Positions 1-16,383 of a DNA stretch of 64,000 bases are shown one piece after another. The number at the start of each line of letters is the position of its first letter. Positions within the stretch are counted from its first letter, which is position 1. This stretch comes from Ficedula albicollis (taxonomy: Eukaryota; Chordata; Aves; Passeriformes; Muscicapidae): assembly GCF_000247815.1 (NCBI RefSeq), contig NC_021686.1, positions 9,190,719 to 9,254,718 on the forward strand, read 5' to 3'. The notes below the pieces were generated by a model. The model saw only the letters and a program-made list of their open reading frames with translations. It did not search any database and had not been told where the DNA came from. The position numbers and the translations under genes are program-made.

Positions 1-134
1 GGGATAAAAAGGAGGCTGAGTCCTCCAAAAAATGGAGAGAATTCCCCATGGCCTCTCCCTTTATTCAAATAAAATAAAAGGACTCCTCTGCCTCCTTTTT
101 GGACATAAACTTCTGGTGTTTGTGGTGTTTCCTG

Positions 135-255
135 ACAGGCTGGATGGGTTTGGAGCAATGTGGGATGGTGGAAGTGTCCCTGCCCATGGCAGGGGTGGCA
201 CTGGAGGGGCTTTAAGGCCCTTTCTAAACCAACCCATCCCACGGTTTGCAATTCC
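135..255 (+). mobile_element. CR1 LINE 3' fragment
   Basis: GGCTGGATGGGTTTGGAGCA followed by GTGTCCCTGCCCATGGCAGG and CTTTAAGGCCC, the usual order of blocks near the CR1 3' end. Confidence 0.75.
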
Positions 256-369
256 TCAGCCAGGGGAGGACAGCTCTGTGCTCCCCAGCTCCCTCTGCCT
301 TGCTCTGCCCATTCCCAGCCCAGCTCAGCTCCAAGCCTGGCACTGCCACCCGTGCTGAGAACTCTGCCA

Positions 370-475
370 GTGTCCAAGGCCAGGCTGGATGGAGCTCAGA
401 GTGACCTGGGACAGAGGGAGGTGTCCCTGCCCATGGGGATCCTTGGTTCCAACCCAAACCATTCCAGGATGATGC
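370..475 (+). mobile_element. CR1 LINE 3' fragment
   Basis: GTGTCCAAGGCCAGGCTGGA through TTCCAACCCAAACCATTCCA. Confidence 0.85.
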
Positions 476-670
476 AGGTGAGCAAACCTCACCTGCCTGC
501 TCCCTCCTGCCCAGAGGTGACTTCAGGACAGGTTCCTCCTGCCCAGGTGAACCTGCTCAGAACCAAAGCAGAGCCACCACAACCCCAAAACCCCCCACAG
601 GAGAATCCCCTGGCCTTGACTTTTTGCTTCCTTTAATTTGCTGCTTCTTCCCTCCCTCATCTCCCCCCCC

Positions 671-4259
<3,589 letters not shown>

Positions 4260-4903
4260 GGCACTGGTGGCCCCTGCCTCTTGCAGGCACCAAGGAGCAG
4301 CAAGTGCTGCTGCCAAGGGCTGTTAGCAGAGAAAGGGAGCGGGATCAGAGGCACAAAGGAGGTTGCTAAGGAGTCAAGTGTGGGATCCCCGCAGAGAGGA
4401 GGAGGAGGCTGCAGCTGGGACGGCAAAGGTCAGAACATTGCAGACATCATTTTCCAAAAATTCCCATGAAGGGAGCCGGGAGCTGGCCCCGCCGTGCTGG
4501 CCGAGGAATAATGAGAGAGGCAGCGAAGAAAGCTCCCTTTCTTCCCTCCTACCCACGCTAATGTCATAAAACAAATTAGAATAATTATTCTCCATTTCAG
4601 GGCCACCATGGGCAGCGCTGGGGCGCAGCCTGTCACCGGGCTGACATCTACATCCTGCTGCCCCCCCCCTTTGGATCCCCAAAATCCCGAAATTCCGGCT
4701 TGTATTCGATGCCGTTTTACTGCAGGCATCCAGATTCTGTTTGCTTCAAAGTCTTCCGTATTTTTTGCCAGAAAGTTCATCTCCCTTCTTAGCTAATCAC
4801 AGCCCCACCCTTCCCAGTAACCTTTCAAATGCCACCCACGTCCTGACACTTTTAACAGGCTCCAAGCAAAAAGAAAAAAAAAAAAAAAAAAAAACCAAAA
4901 AAA

Positions 4904-5152
<249 letters not shown>

Positions 5153-6456
5153 CAACCACACGGTTCTGAGAGAATTTGCCGCAGTGGGTTAAAAAAATAT
5201 TTTTTAACAGCAAAGAAAATTCAAAAACGTTTACAAAGATATTAAATATCAAGTAAAGTGTAAATAATCTGGAAGGAATTGATCCTTTTGCTGTGAAAAC
5301 CGCATTCGGAGAAAGATGGACAAATCCACAGGAAAAAAGTGTCATAATTTAACGGGGGGGGAAATTGATTATTGTAACTATTTCTGCACTATTTTTTCCC
5401 CCAAAACTGTCACTTTAAATGATCTTTTATCCTCCTGCAAAAGGGGAAAATCTCTCTCGTGCAGATTTGAAACAGCAAAGGATTGAAATTATTTTCTAAG
5501 TCTCTGCCTGCCAAAAACTGCTCCCAACTCCTCTGTTCTGCAGCCACTTCTGAGGATGTTCCTGAACAGCTCAGAGGGGCTGAGCCTGGAATTGGGAAGG
5601 GATTTTGACAGAAAGGGAAATCTGAAAAAAAAAAAAAATTGTTTACAGGAAGCAAAGCAAGGGGAGGCACAGCCAAGTCCCAAATCCCAAGTGGAAAAGA
5701 CGCTCTTGGGTTTCCCTGAATTTCTTTAAACTCCCCTTAAATTCCTCCTCAGAACCTCGTGTATGGTGTGAGGAGGAGCAGAGGGAGCAGCTCCTGGGCA
5801 GGGCTCTCCAAACTGGGAGGATAAAAGGGGGAAGAAAACCCTTCCTGAGCAACCCCTTCCCAGATCCTGCAAGGGCATCACACAGGGCAGGTTATTAATA
5901 AAAATCCATTTCTGTTATAAAGGATAAAATGATTACAGAACCCACCTATTAAAGGGTCTCATTCCTGGGACAAACCCAAAGTTTGGGATTGGGCTCATGG
6001 CCCCAGGACCCATCTGGACCCAGACCCCAGAGTCCTCCCAGCCCCAACACCTGCAGCAGCCAGGCAGAGATTGGCAGCTTTAAATCTGAATTTCCTTGCT
6101 TTGGGCACTTTTAAATTAAAGTGGTAATGTGCTTTAAATCCCGTTTCCCTGGTTTTCCACTCCACTCTTCAACCCTTTCCTGCAGAAACTAATCAAGATG
6201 TCTCAGGCTCACACTCACTGCTCCAGCCACCTTCCCTGGTAACTCATTCCATATGTCTGGGATCCTTTGCTCCACCTTCATTCCCTGTTTATTCCCAGTT
6301 TTCCAACGTGCTGTTGCACCCCCAATGCCCAAAGCTCCCCCATCTTCTCTGTGCACCCCCAGCAGGGATAATTATACCATATCATTAATTATATTACATA
6401 TTATTATGTCCCAGCAGGGATAATCATTCCCTGTTTCCCAGAGCAGCCCCATGCAA

Positions 6457-6548
6457 GTGTCCAAGGTTGGATCACCTGTGACAGTGGAAGGTGTTGGGGT
6501 TGGAACTGGATGAGTTTAAAGATCCTTTCCAAGCCAAACCATTCCAGA
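6457..6548 (+). mobile_element. CR1 LINE 3' fragment
   Basis: GTGTCCAAGGTTGGATCACC to TTTCCAAGCCAAACCATTCC. Diverged. Confidence 0.75.
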
Positions 6549-6622
6549 ATAATATTATAATATTATAATACTATAAATTAGAATATTAGAGTATTATAGT
6601 ATTAGAATATTATAATATTCCT
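6547..6622 (+). repeat. AT-rich simple repeat (AATATTAT-type)
   Basis: Irregular ATTATA/AATATT repeats directly after a CR1 3' end, the usual place for microsatellites seeded by LINE tails. Confidence 0.8.
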
Positions 6623-7732
6623 TGTACAGAACATCATCAGGTGGGCACACATGGCCCAGGTGTGGCTCATGGACACATCCCAGCAGTGCTGAGAGGAAAT
6701 TCCTGCTGGACACCAACCAAGCAGCCCAGGCTGCCAGGGAGCCCAGGAACAGCCCAGAGCCGTCAGGAGGAGCCCCACAGCACTGCCATCCTCCCTGGAG
6801 GATGAAGCTGCTGCTCCAAATCTTCCCAGCCTCCCTGAGATCCCATTCCCCCCTTTCCCCGTGTTCCTGCAGGTGTGCTCAGTGCTGCTGCAGGTGTTGC
6901 TGACAGCCCAATTCTCACATGTCTCAGCCCCTGCACTGCTGCAGACACAGAAACTCTATTTTATGGTTTACTTTAACAATCCCTGACGACTTTGAGGGCA
7001 CAGGGAGCTCCTCCAGGATGCTGTTGGCAATTCAGCAGCTCCAATCACCCCGTGGGCAGGAATCTGGGCTCCCCCAGCACGTGGGTCTCACCTGCAGCAG
7101 GGAAATCCCCAGAATGTGTGAGCCCCATGACGCTGTCATCTACTCCAGGCCTTGCAGGAGAAGCCCAGGACTAACCTTTGCTGAACGGGGTTTCAGCCAC
7201 AAGTTGTGTTTGATGGAGAGCTCCTGAGCAAGGCTGCTGCCCAAGAAAACCCCAGAAGAACCCAAAAATGAAGCAGAAACTCTTCCACCTGTGAGGGAAA
7301 GGCTCACCTTGGAAGCACAGGATGGGGGTTCAGTCAGAAGCTGCCCCAGAAGCTCCAGGCAGAGCTGGCACCAATGGGGCTGGGCTTTGGGAATCCACAA
7401 GATTCAGGGACTCTGGTCCATGGAAGCACAGCTCCCAGCAATCCCCTTTTTGGGAATCAGGGGTTATTAAAAGTGCCAGGAGGCCCCTCAGGACCCCCAG
7501 GCTGCAGTGAGGGGTTTGGAGAAGGGGCTGACACCACCCCAAACCCATCCAGCACCAGCTGGGAAACCAACCCTGCCTGCTGGATCCAATATTTGTGTTT
7601 ACTGGGGAGAGGGACGAGGCTTGGAGAGCACAGCAGAGTCCCCAGGTGACAAAACAGCTCAGTGCCACCAAGCCGAGGGCCCTGCTGGCAGCAGGGCTGC
7701 TCCTCTTGGGAAGTCCCTGGGCTTGGTGAACA

Positions 7733-7925
7733 CAGAATCACAAAATTATCCCAATTGGAAGAGACCTCCAGGACCAGCCGGTGTGACCACATCCAATGTC
7801 CCAAACACTCCCATGGTGACTTCACCACCTCCCTGGGCAACTCATCCCAACGTTGAACACTCCTTTAGAGAAAAAACCCCAAACTTTAGTATTTAATCTG
7901 ACCCTCCAAGTTGAGGCTGTTTCCT
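7733..7925 (-). mobile_element. CR1 LINE 3' fragment, older subfamily
   Basis: CACAGAATCACAAAATTATC and GGAAGAGACCTCCAGGACCA, then CTCCCTGGGCAACTCATCCC. It differs from the other tails in using 'AATTGGAAGAGACCTCCA'. Confidence 0.8.
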
Positions 7926-8458
7926 CTCTCCCCTTCACCTGAGGAGTGGCAGAAATCTCAGCACACTCCCTTGCCTCCCAGCTCGTGACTCTGATGGCAT
8001 CACAAACCCACACTCTGCATCTCCCAAGCCTCGAGGAATCCGAGTGACTGAGAGTCACAAACAAATCGATGGAGCCATCAAAGCACGGAGGGAAAGCAGC
8101 AAATGTGTGTTTGCATCACTGCCTAACGAGCTGCTGGCTCACACAAAGAGCCCCTATTCTGTGTTCCTGGGAAGCATCCCTCTTTACATCCTGCTCTAAT
8201 GGATGATTAGGAACATCAAACATATAGATTGAATCACGTAATTATGCCTTTTAAAAAGGCAGCAATATTTGAGCTGAGCCCAGCACTCGCTGCCAATCAA
8301 ACCTGAGCTCCTTGCCTCCCACCACAGCAGGGATTATCTCACTTCTCCAGTGCTGTGTCACCCCCAAACAAGCCCAGCCAGCTCCTGTGCACAATAAGAC
8401 AAGGTCTGGATGTGATTTTTTTGGGGAGGAGGTTTAGCCAGGAAACAGCAGAACTCCC

Positions 8459-8518
8459 TAATCATGAGATGTTTGTGTTGGAAGAGACCTTAAAGATCAT
8501 CTCGTTCCAACCTTTCTT
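8459..8518 (-). mobile_element. CR1 LINE 3' tip
   Basis: AATCATGAGATGTTTGTGTT then GGAAGAGACCTTAAAGATCA. Cut off by the 429-bp duplication. Confidence 0.75.
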
Positions 8519-8947
8519 CCAACATCCTCCCCCAAACCAAACCAGGTCTGCTCAGTGCAAAGTCCCAGCTTGTCAGAGCTCCACGTGGGAAAAGATCCCG
8601 AATATGAGGCAGTGAATGGAGGGGAAAGGGGCTGACAATGGAATCAGCCCCAGGATGAGAACCTGGAGAGGAGGCAGCACCTCACCCACCCGGGCAACAT
8701 TTCCAAAATGCTCCCCCAAGAACCAGCACAAGGTGAGGAAAGCCCAGCTGCCCCCAGGGTATGCTGGGCTTGCTTGGAGGGTTTCCCAAGGAAAGCCTCA
8801 CCCCAACCAGCCCCAAGAATCCCGGGAGAACCCCGGGAGAAATCCAAACTTCCTGCAGAAAACACAACCACTGCCAATCCCAGCCCTGGGAAAAACCCCT
8901 GGTGCACGTGCTGAGCTCCTGGCCAGGACAGGAGGAAACCATTTCCT
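8519..8947 (+). repeat. 429-bp tandem duplication, copy A
   Basis: Near-identical to 8948-9370. I noticed two substitutions over the aligned length (ACCAGCACAAGG versus ACCAGAACAAGG and GGAGGGTTTCCC versus GGAGGCTTTCCC). It carries no recognisable gene. Open frames across it are incidental. Confidence 0.95.
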
Positions 8948-9370
8948 CCAACATCCTCCCCCAAACCAAACCAGGTCTGCTCAGTGCAAAGTCCCAGCTT
9001 GTCAGAGCTCCACGTGGGAAAAGATCCCGAATATGAGGCAGTGAATGGAGGGGAAAGGGGCTGACAATGGAATCAGCCCCAGGATGAGAACCTGGAGAGG
9101 AGGCAGCACCTCACCCACCCGGGCAACATTTCCAAAATGCTCCCCCAAGAACCAGAACAAGGTGAGGAAAGCCCAGCTGCCCCCAGGGTATGCTGGGCTT
9201 GCTTGGAGGCTTTCCCAAGGAAAGCCTCACCCCAACCAGCCCCAAGAATCCCGGGAGAACCCCGGGAGAAATCCAAACTTCCTGCAGAAAACACAACCAC
9301 TGCCAATCCCAGCCCTGGGAAAAACCCCTGGTGCACGTGCTGAGCTCCTGGCCAGGACAGGAGGAAACCA
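8948..9370 (+). repeat. 429-bp tandem duplication, copy B
   Basis: Second copy, diverging after GAGGAAACCA. The joint lies at a shared TCCAACATCC, near a CR1 end, which suggests recombination through short homology. Confidence 0.95.
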
Positions 9371-9847
9371 AAGATGCTCTGGGAGCACCTGGATTCCAGG
9401 AGGATCCTTCCCCGTTCCCCCGCCCAGGAGAAATCCCACACGACTCTGGGCCCCAAAACATTAAAGATCCCATCAATCACTCACTTGTGGGGGTCCCCAT
9501 TTAATGACCTTGCCATGTTTTGCTCTCCTGTGGCTGTCAGGGATATATCAGAGTCCCAGGCACACAGGGACACGTCTCTTCCCAAAAAAGAAAGAGCTAT
9601 TGCTCGCCTGGTAAAGCTGAGATAACGGGAACAGAGATGTTTGGGACGCACAGTTTTCCTTCATAACCAGCCTGCCCCATAATTCAGAATATATGAGGCA
9701 CATCAGCAGGAAAAAAAGCTCAGGCAGATCCCACTTTGGAAGGAAAGCAAAAGAAGGATGCAAATTGGTGATCAGATCAATTTTTAAGGAAATTAGGGAC
9801 GTTTTGCTACACTCGGTGTCAATTCGCTCCACGATCCGCAGCACAGC

Positions 9848-9960
9848 TGAGAACCACAGAATCCTGGGATCACTGAGGCTGGAAAAGACCTCCAAGATCA
9901 TCAATCCCCAGAGCAGGGCCCTGAGTGCCACGTCCAGGCATAATCCAGAGCAGCATCAAG
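9848..9960 (-). mobile_element. CR1 LINE 3' fragment, older subfamily
   Basis: ACCACAGAATCCTGGGATCA and GGCTGGAAAAGACCTCCAAG, then GAGTGCCACGTCCAGGCATA. Confidence 0.82.
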
Positions 9961-10377
9961 ACCCTGGGATTCAGCCTGCATCCCTCCCTGTGCTGACATT
10001 TGGGTCCTGTTGTTGAAAAATGCCCCAAATGAAACCTTCACCCTGAGATCCCTGAAGACAAAAAAAAAAAAAATTCCAAGCCAAAATTCCTCAAAAAACC
10101 CAGCTCAGCTTTGAAGTTTTGGGATGTTCTGGAGTGTCCAAGCAGATGGAGCTGATGGGAGGAGGGGCCTGCCACGCCTTGGTTTTAACAGGGGTGTGTC
10201 AGTTCCTGATGGATTCCCTTACAAGCTGCTTGGGAATTCTGGCACCAGGACAGCTCCGCAGCGGTTGTTCCGTGACAGTGACAGCTCAGAAGAGCGAAAA
10301 CAAAGGAGAAGAAATCCAGGGAGAGCTGGGAATTACCCACCAGATTGCAGCAGTGTTGTGGAAAAGCCACAGTGCCC

Positions 10378-11165
10378 AACTGTCGCATTTTGGGCTACAG
10401 GTGAGTGGCTAAAAGGATAATGCAACACAATTCCTCGTGCAGTGGAGAAGCAAAGGAGAGAAAGAGCTTTATCTAAAGAAACACTACACGTATATAGGGT
10501 AGTGTAGTAATACTAAACAAGTTTAAACCACAGTGGACATGCCTGAACAAGTCCAGGCCTTGCTCTGTATTGTGTGCACCAACTAAATTATATTTAGCTG
10601 CTTTTCTCCATATTTTGCTGCCTAGATGTTTTTCTGCATATTTTGCTGTTTCTTCACATGCTAAACTGTTTTTCTGTATATTTCTTAGTTTAAACCCATG
10701 TTTGTAACAAGTGCACAGGATGAGCCATTTTTAAGTGTTTTTAACAACTTGTTAAGACCCTTCAAGGCTGCTGAAACATAAACTGTGCTAAATCAAAAGA
10801 AAAGGAGCTAAAAACCAAAATACCAAAATTAAAAACCCCAAAATAAAAGTAGGCAGTGAAGTTCCAGACAACCACCAATCATCGTACCTAAAGAACTCGT
10901 GCAAAGCACATGAACAGCATAAAAGCACCAATCAAGAAATACATAATCACATGAACAGTAGTCTTAAAATATATAATTAAAACTAAAAAGTAAACAAGAA
11001 AGAAGCAGCTTCTGCATAATCATATTAATTTGCTGTCCAAAAGTCCTGTTTGTCCCACGGTTGCATTTTAGGCTGTAGGTGAGTGGCTAAAAGGATAATG
11101 CAACAATAGTTCTTTGTGTAATGGAGAAGCAAAAGAGAGAGAGAGAGCTTTATTTAAAGAAGCAA
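10378..11165 (-). mobile_element. Solo-LTR-like element, minus strand
   Basis: Two direct repeats of about 105 bp (10378-10488 and about 11050-11162), roughly 80% alike, lie about 560 bp apart. Read on the minus strand the right copy carries an AATAAA poly-A signal before a CT-rich stretch. The left copy has the matching GATAAA, and a TATATA motif lies just upstream (around 10492-10499). This is the order of U3, R and U5 in a retroviral LTR. No viral coding sequence is present. The family is not identified and the outer boundaries are approximate. Confidence 0.45.
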
Positions 11166-11627
11166 AACAAAATAGAAAAGTGCAAAACAAAATAGAAAAG
11201 GCTCATTGGTCCAAGAAGGCAACACCTCTTTGAAAACACACCTTCTGCAAAACATCACGAGACACTCACACGGCTCTCACCCACCCTGCAGGTGTTTGAT
11301 CATTGTTGTCATTTCTTGCCCTTGCAAAGCCTGAGAAACCCAAGGCTCCACGGCTGCTTTTCCCTGGTTCCCAGCAGCATCCAACAACACCCAACTCCCT
11401 TTAATAACTCCTTTGGAAGAGGCACCCCAGCGCAGCACCAGCACATCCCCACGGATCAATCCCTGCTGCTTTTCCGCCCCCAAACCAATCCAGGAGCGAG
11501 CCGAGGGATCCTGAGGAGCACAGCAGGGAGCTTTTCCAGGAAAAACTCCCAAACCAACGCTGGACTGGGGAAATTCCCAGCTGGGACGGGACATTCCTGC
11601 TGAAGCCAAAGGAGAATTCCCACTCAC

Positions 11628-11776
11628 CGCTCCCAGCATGATCCTGAAAATCAGCCAGCGGAAGCTCCAGATGACAATTCTGGAAGGAGGAGAGCCCTGG
11701 GGCAGGCGGGACAGGCTCCACAGGGGGCACAGGAATATTCCCAGGAATCCTGTCTCCAGGAGCTGTGATTCCCATC
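11628..11776 (-). CDS. LMF1: LMF1 coding exon 4 (after the microexon)
   Basis: This 149-nt exon has a long pyrimidine tract and acceptor (TTCTTGTTGGCTCTGCAG) and a GTGAGT donor (GT at 11627-11626). It enters with GA completing a glycine codon and leaves in phase 0. The 49 codons begin WESQLLETGFLGIFLCPLW, continue SLSRLPQGSPPSRIVIW and end SFRWLIFRIMLGA. Human LMF1 reads WESQLLETGFLGIFLCPLW then TLSRLPQ and RWLIFRIMLGAG, so identity is very high. It carries a hydrophobic stretch (TGFLGIFLCPLW) and an amphipathic to membrane segment (IVIWSFRWLIFRIML) typical of the LMF family membrane domain. The following exon should start with a glycine codon (GLIKIRGDRCW in human). I could not find it to the left, so it is outside the window or under the poly-G block at 673-4138. 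Confidence 0.96.
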
Positions 11777-13450
11777 CTGCAGAGCCAACAAGAAGGGAAG
11801 AAGGAAATAATTACGGTGCGAGTGCTGGAAGTTAGCCTGGAATTAAATTTAAATAGATGGATGAAAAAATTTTAATGGAAGGATTAAAAAAAAAAAAACA
11901 AACCACCTTGAATGCTTTTAAGGTTAACTTAGGGGAAATCAGACCCTAAAACAGACATCTCATACAGGGGGGATTCAGGGGTTTGAAGATTTGGAGTTGT
12001 GTTGTTCTTCTGCAAGCACAAACTGCATGAAAGGAGGATTTTATAAAAATTAACAACTTACATGAAGCAGAAAAAAAGAGATTTAAGTGCCCTGGGAAGT
12101 GGCACAGGGCAACCAAGCAGTGCCACTGATTCCTCCAGTCATGGATGGATGCAGCAGTGGCATGGACTGGGCTGGATTTTTGCCAAAATGGGGCAGTTTC
12201 AGCTTCAAAAAATAGTGATTAAGATCCCATTAGGTCTTGTCATCATCTTCATTCAGTGCAATGAGAAGCTTGGAATTTTAATCCCAAAAAAAAAAATCAA
12301 AATGGTAACAAAATTGCCCATTAGGCCACTTTTCACCAATTGCTGGATTTTACACATCCCTGGATTTAACTGAATTACCCAGGACTGAGCTCAAAGCAGA
12401 GCCTTGGGATCCCACTATGAATCCATTCCCTGGATCCTCCACTCCACCTAATCCATGCAAATCTGTATTTTGCATTTTCTCCTCCATCCCAGCCTATAAA
12501 TATTGGAATGATTATTCCAAGAGAGGCAGAGCACACAGCTCTGTTTTGACAGGTGAAGTCCAACCCCCACCACGTCTGGAAGCACCAATTTATCCCTGCC
12601 AAAATTAAACATGTCCCACCTCCAATTATTCTGATTCTCAAATATTTCTGTGTGATAGAATTGTACTCTGAAACCATTAAAAAAATACATTAAATGGCAC
12701 ATTGGTGATGAGATTTGCTGAGAATTCCTTGCTGGAGCCAGTTAAGGCACTGATATTCTCAGCTACAGAAATTAAACCAGGCAGTGTCCATGGCTCCTGT
12801 TCCTTCCCAAGGTTTCTCCAGGCACTTCACCAGTTTGATCCATAACAATTCCCTTCACCCAGCCCAAAGAGGCAGGGAAACCCATCCCAAACACATTTCA
12901 AACCCATTTCAAACCCACCCATCCCTTCCAGATTTCCAGCTTCAGCCTAAGCCCCCTGATCCCCACCCCAAGATTTTTCCGGCCCTTGATTTGATGTTGC
13001 CACACAAGAAAAAACATTTGGAATTTGCTTTAAAATATTTTCAATAACAGTCATGAAACCCCCTTTTTTTTTTTTTTAATCTTACTGTGCAAAAACCCCT
13101 TAAATCAAAATGGAATTTTTAGAACTCAGATTATGACACATCAAAGCCATTAAAAACTCCCCCTCCTCCCTCCACACATGCTGTGGCTCCCGGCACAGCC
13201 CCTCCCGATGCCCAAATTAATGTTTCTGGGAGGAGTAGTAAGGAATATTGTCCCAAAAGCAGCTGCAGCAGGAAAACACCGGCTCATCCCAAAAGTGAAA
13301 GGTTAATTGTGCCTGCACGCAGCTCCGGGGCTGACTGGCACCAAAAGGGTCGTAGATCTCCTTCATTCCTCCCGCACAAGAATCCCACTGTTATCCCTGT
13401 TTTCATATGGTAATCACCGCCCTGCCCTGCTGGGGATGGGTCCTGGGGTG

Positions 13451-14099
13451 GGATCCAAACTCCTGCACCCCCTGCATCCATCCCTTGGGGGGCACAGATC
13501 CAAACCCCTGCATCCTTCCCTTGGGGGGCACAGATCCAAACTCCTGCACCCCCTGCATCCTTCCCTTGGGGGGCACAGATCCAAACTCCTGCACCCCCTG
13601 CATCCTTCCCTTGGGGGGCACAGATCCAAACTCCTGCACCCCCTGCATCCTTCCCTTGGGGGGCACAGATCCAAACTCCTGCACCCCCTGCATCCTTCCC
13701 TTGGGGGGCACAGATCCAAACTCCTGCACCCCCTGCATCCTTCCCTTGGGGGGCACAGATCCAAACTCCTGCACCCCCTGCATCCTTCCCTTGGGGGGCA
13801 CAGATCCAAACTCCTGCACCCCCTGCATCCTTCCCTTGGGGGGCACAGATCCAAACTCCTGCACCCCCTGCATCCTTCCCTTGGGGGGCACAGATCCAAA
13901 CTCCTGCACCCCCTGCATCCTTCCCTTGGGGGGCACAGATCCAAACTCCTGCACCCCCTGCATCCTTCCCTTGGGGGGCACAGATCCAAACTCCTGCACC
14001 CCCTGCATCCTTCCCTTGGCGAGCACAGATCCAAGCTCCTGCACCCCCTGCATCCTTCCCTTGGATAGCACAGATCCAAACCCCTGCACCCCCTGCAAT
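13451..14099 (+). repeat. 45-bp minisatellite, about 14 units
   Basis: Unit CCAAACTCCTGCACCCCCTG followed by CATCCTTCCCTTGGGGGGCACAGAT. Most central copies are identical. The second copy is shortened by internal deletion and the last three carry substitutions (TTGGCGAGC, TTGGATAGC). Because 45 is a multiple of three it stays open in several frames on both strands, which explains the long open frames. It is not a gene. Confidence 0.95.
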
Positions 14100-14726
14100 T
14101 CCAAAGTAAGCAGAATTTAACTTAAAATAGGTTATTAACGGCAGCTGGCATTAGCCACGTTAAGAGATATAAAGGTCAGGCATTTCCACTGAAACTAGAT
14201 AAACATGCCAGAAGTATAATTGCTTGCATTTAAACTGAGATATTACAAGCACAGTTTACATAAATATTTGTACTAGTGTACTTTTATGAGCTGAGCCATC
14301 TTAACTTCTTCCACAGATAGTCATGTAAACTCTACTGGACAGCAGCACTGCAGGGCACACCAGCAGCTTTTCCTGCTTTATTTTTAATTCAAATTCCCGT
14401 GGAAGGGGCACAGAAGGATGCTGGGATCCTCCAGGACAATTCCCACACATCCCATGGCTCCAGGAGGATGCTCCCAGCACCCACGTGGGCCAAGCCAAAC
14501 CAAGCCAAGCCTTCCTGGCATGGCCTGGCCTCCCTAGAGCACGAGTCCAGCCCTGCACCTGGGCTTTTATCCCAAAGAGATGGGTTGGAGCCCTGGCACC
14601 AGGCGGCACAGCAGGCTGAGCACGGAGTAAACAGAGCTGCCAGCTGCTGGGACACAGCTCGGGCATCCCCTGCTGCTCTGCAGCTAAGCCAGCCCCAAGC
14701 TGGGTTTAACTGCAGGTGCAGCCAAG

Positions 14727-14889
14727 GCTCACAGGCCAGGGCAGGAGTCTGGGCCCCAAAATTGGCTCAGTTTGGGGTTAAATCCTGCCTGGCTCTGGCT
14801 GCTATAAACTATGCTCACAGGCCAGGGCAGGAGTCTGGGCCCCAAAATTGGCTCAGTTTGGGGTTAAATCCTGCCTGGCTCTGGCTGCT
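14727..14889 (+). repeat. Tandem duplication, two copies of about 77 bp
   Basis: GCTCACAGGCCAGGGCAGGA through to TCTGGCTGCT is repeated exactly at 14727-14803 and 14813-14889, with a short ATAAACTAT spacer. Confidence 0.93.
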
Positions 14890-15072
14890 CCCTGGTGGCG
14901 TGTGGGGCTGTGTCACAAGGTCCTGCTAAAACCAGGTTTAGGGGCAGATAGACTGGGAGATGCTCTGATTTATTCACAGCACCCTTCCTGAGGGATGGAA
15001 TCTCCACAGCTGCCACTGATGTGGGATCAGTGTTCTGGGATACATCACCCACTGTGCTTCTTCCCAGTCTGC

Positions 15073-15834
15073 ATCCATCCATCCATCCATCCATCCATCC
15101 ATCCATCCATCCATCCATCCATCCATCCATCCATCCATCCATCCATCCATCCATCCATCCATCCATCCATCCATCCATCCATCCATCCATCCATCCATCC
15201 ATCCATCCATCCATCCATCCATCCATCCATCCATCCATCCATCCATCCATCCATCCATCCATCCATCCATCCATCCATCCATCCATCCATCCATCCATCC
15301 ATCCATCCATCCATCCATCCATCCATCCATCCATCCATCCATCCATCCATCCATCCATCCATCCATCCATCCATCCATCCATCCATCCATCCATCCATCC
15401 ATCCATCCATCCATCCATCCATCCATCCATCCATCCATCCATCCATCCATCCATCCATCCATCCATCCATCCATCCATCCATCCATCCATCCATCCATCC
15501 ATCCATCCATCCATCCATCCATCCATCCATCCATCCATCCATCCATCCATCCATCCATCCATCCATCCATCCATCCATCCATCCATCCATCCATCCATCC
15601 ATCCATCCATCCATCCATCCATCCATCCATCCATCCATCCATCCATCCATCCATCCATCCATCCATCCATCCATCCATCCATCCATCCATCCATCCATCC
15701 ATCCATCCATCCATCCATCCATCCATCCATCCATCCATCCATCCATCCATCCATCCATCCATCCATCCATCCATCCATCCATCCATCCATCCATCCATCC
15801 ATCCATCCATCCATCCATCCATCCATCCATCCAT
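15073..15834 (+). repeat. Perfect (ATCC)n microsatellite, about 190 units
   Basis: About 762 bp of ATCC without a single visible interruption. Real arrays of this size usually hold point variants, so the length and purity may be set by the assembler. Confidence 0.95.
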
Positions 15835-16383
15835 CATCCATCCATCCATCATCCATCCATCCATCATCCATCCATCCATCATCCATCCATCCATCATCCA
15901 TCCATCCATCATCCATCCATCCATCATCCATCCATCCATCATCCATCCATCCATCATCCATCCATCCATCATCCATCCATCCATCATCCATCCATCCATC
16001 ATCCATCCATCCATCATCCATCCATCCATCATCCATCCATCCATCATCCATCCATCCATCATCCATCCATCCATCATCCATCCATCCATCATCCATCCAT
16101 CCATCATCCATCCATCCATCATCCATCCATCCATCATCCATCCATCCATCATCCATCCATCCATCATCCATCCATCCATCATCCATCCATCCATCATCCA
16201 TCCATCCATCATCCATCCATCCATCATCCATCCATCCATCATCCATCCATCCATCATCCATCCATCCATCATCCATCCATCCATCATCCATCCATCCATC
16301 ATCCATCCATCCATCATCCATCCATCCATCATCCATCCATCCATCATCCATCCATCCATCATCCATCCATCCATCATCCATCC
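15835..16383 (+). repeat. 15-bp higher-order ATCC array, about 36 units
   Basis: Continues the ATCC array but drops one base in every four units, giving a regular 15-bp period (ATCCATCCATCCATC). The switch is sharp, so this looks like a deletion variant later amplified as a block. Confidence 0.93.

Noticed and set aside
13307..14120. LHPSLGGHRSK-type repeat protein, or a CRISPR-like array
   Set aside because: The 45-bp units are contiguous with no unique spacers, and open frames exist on both strands at once. It is a minisatellite in a vertebrate intron.
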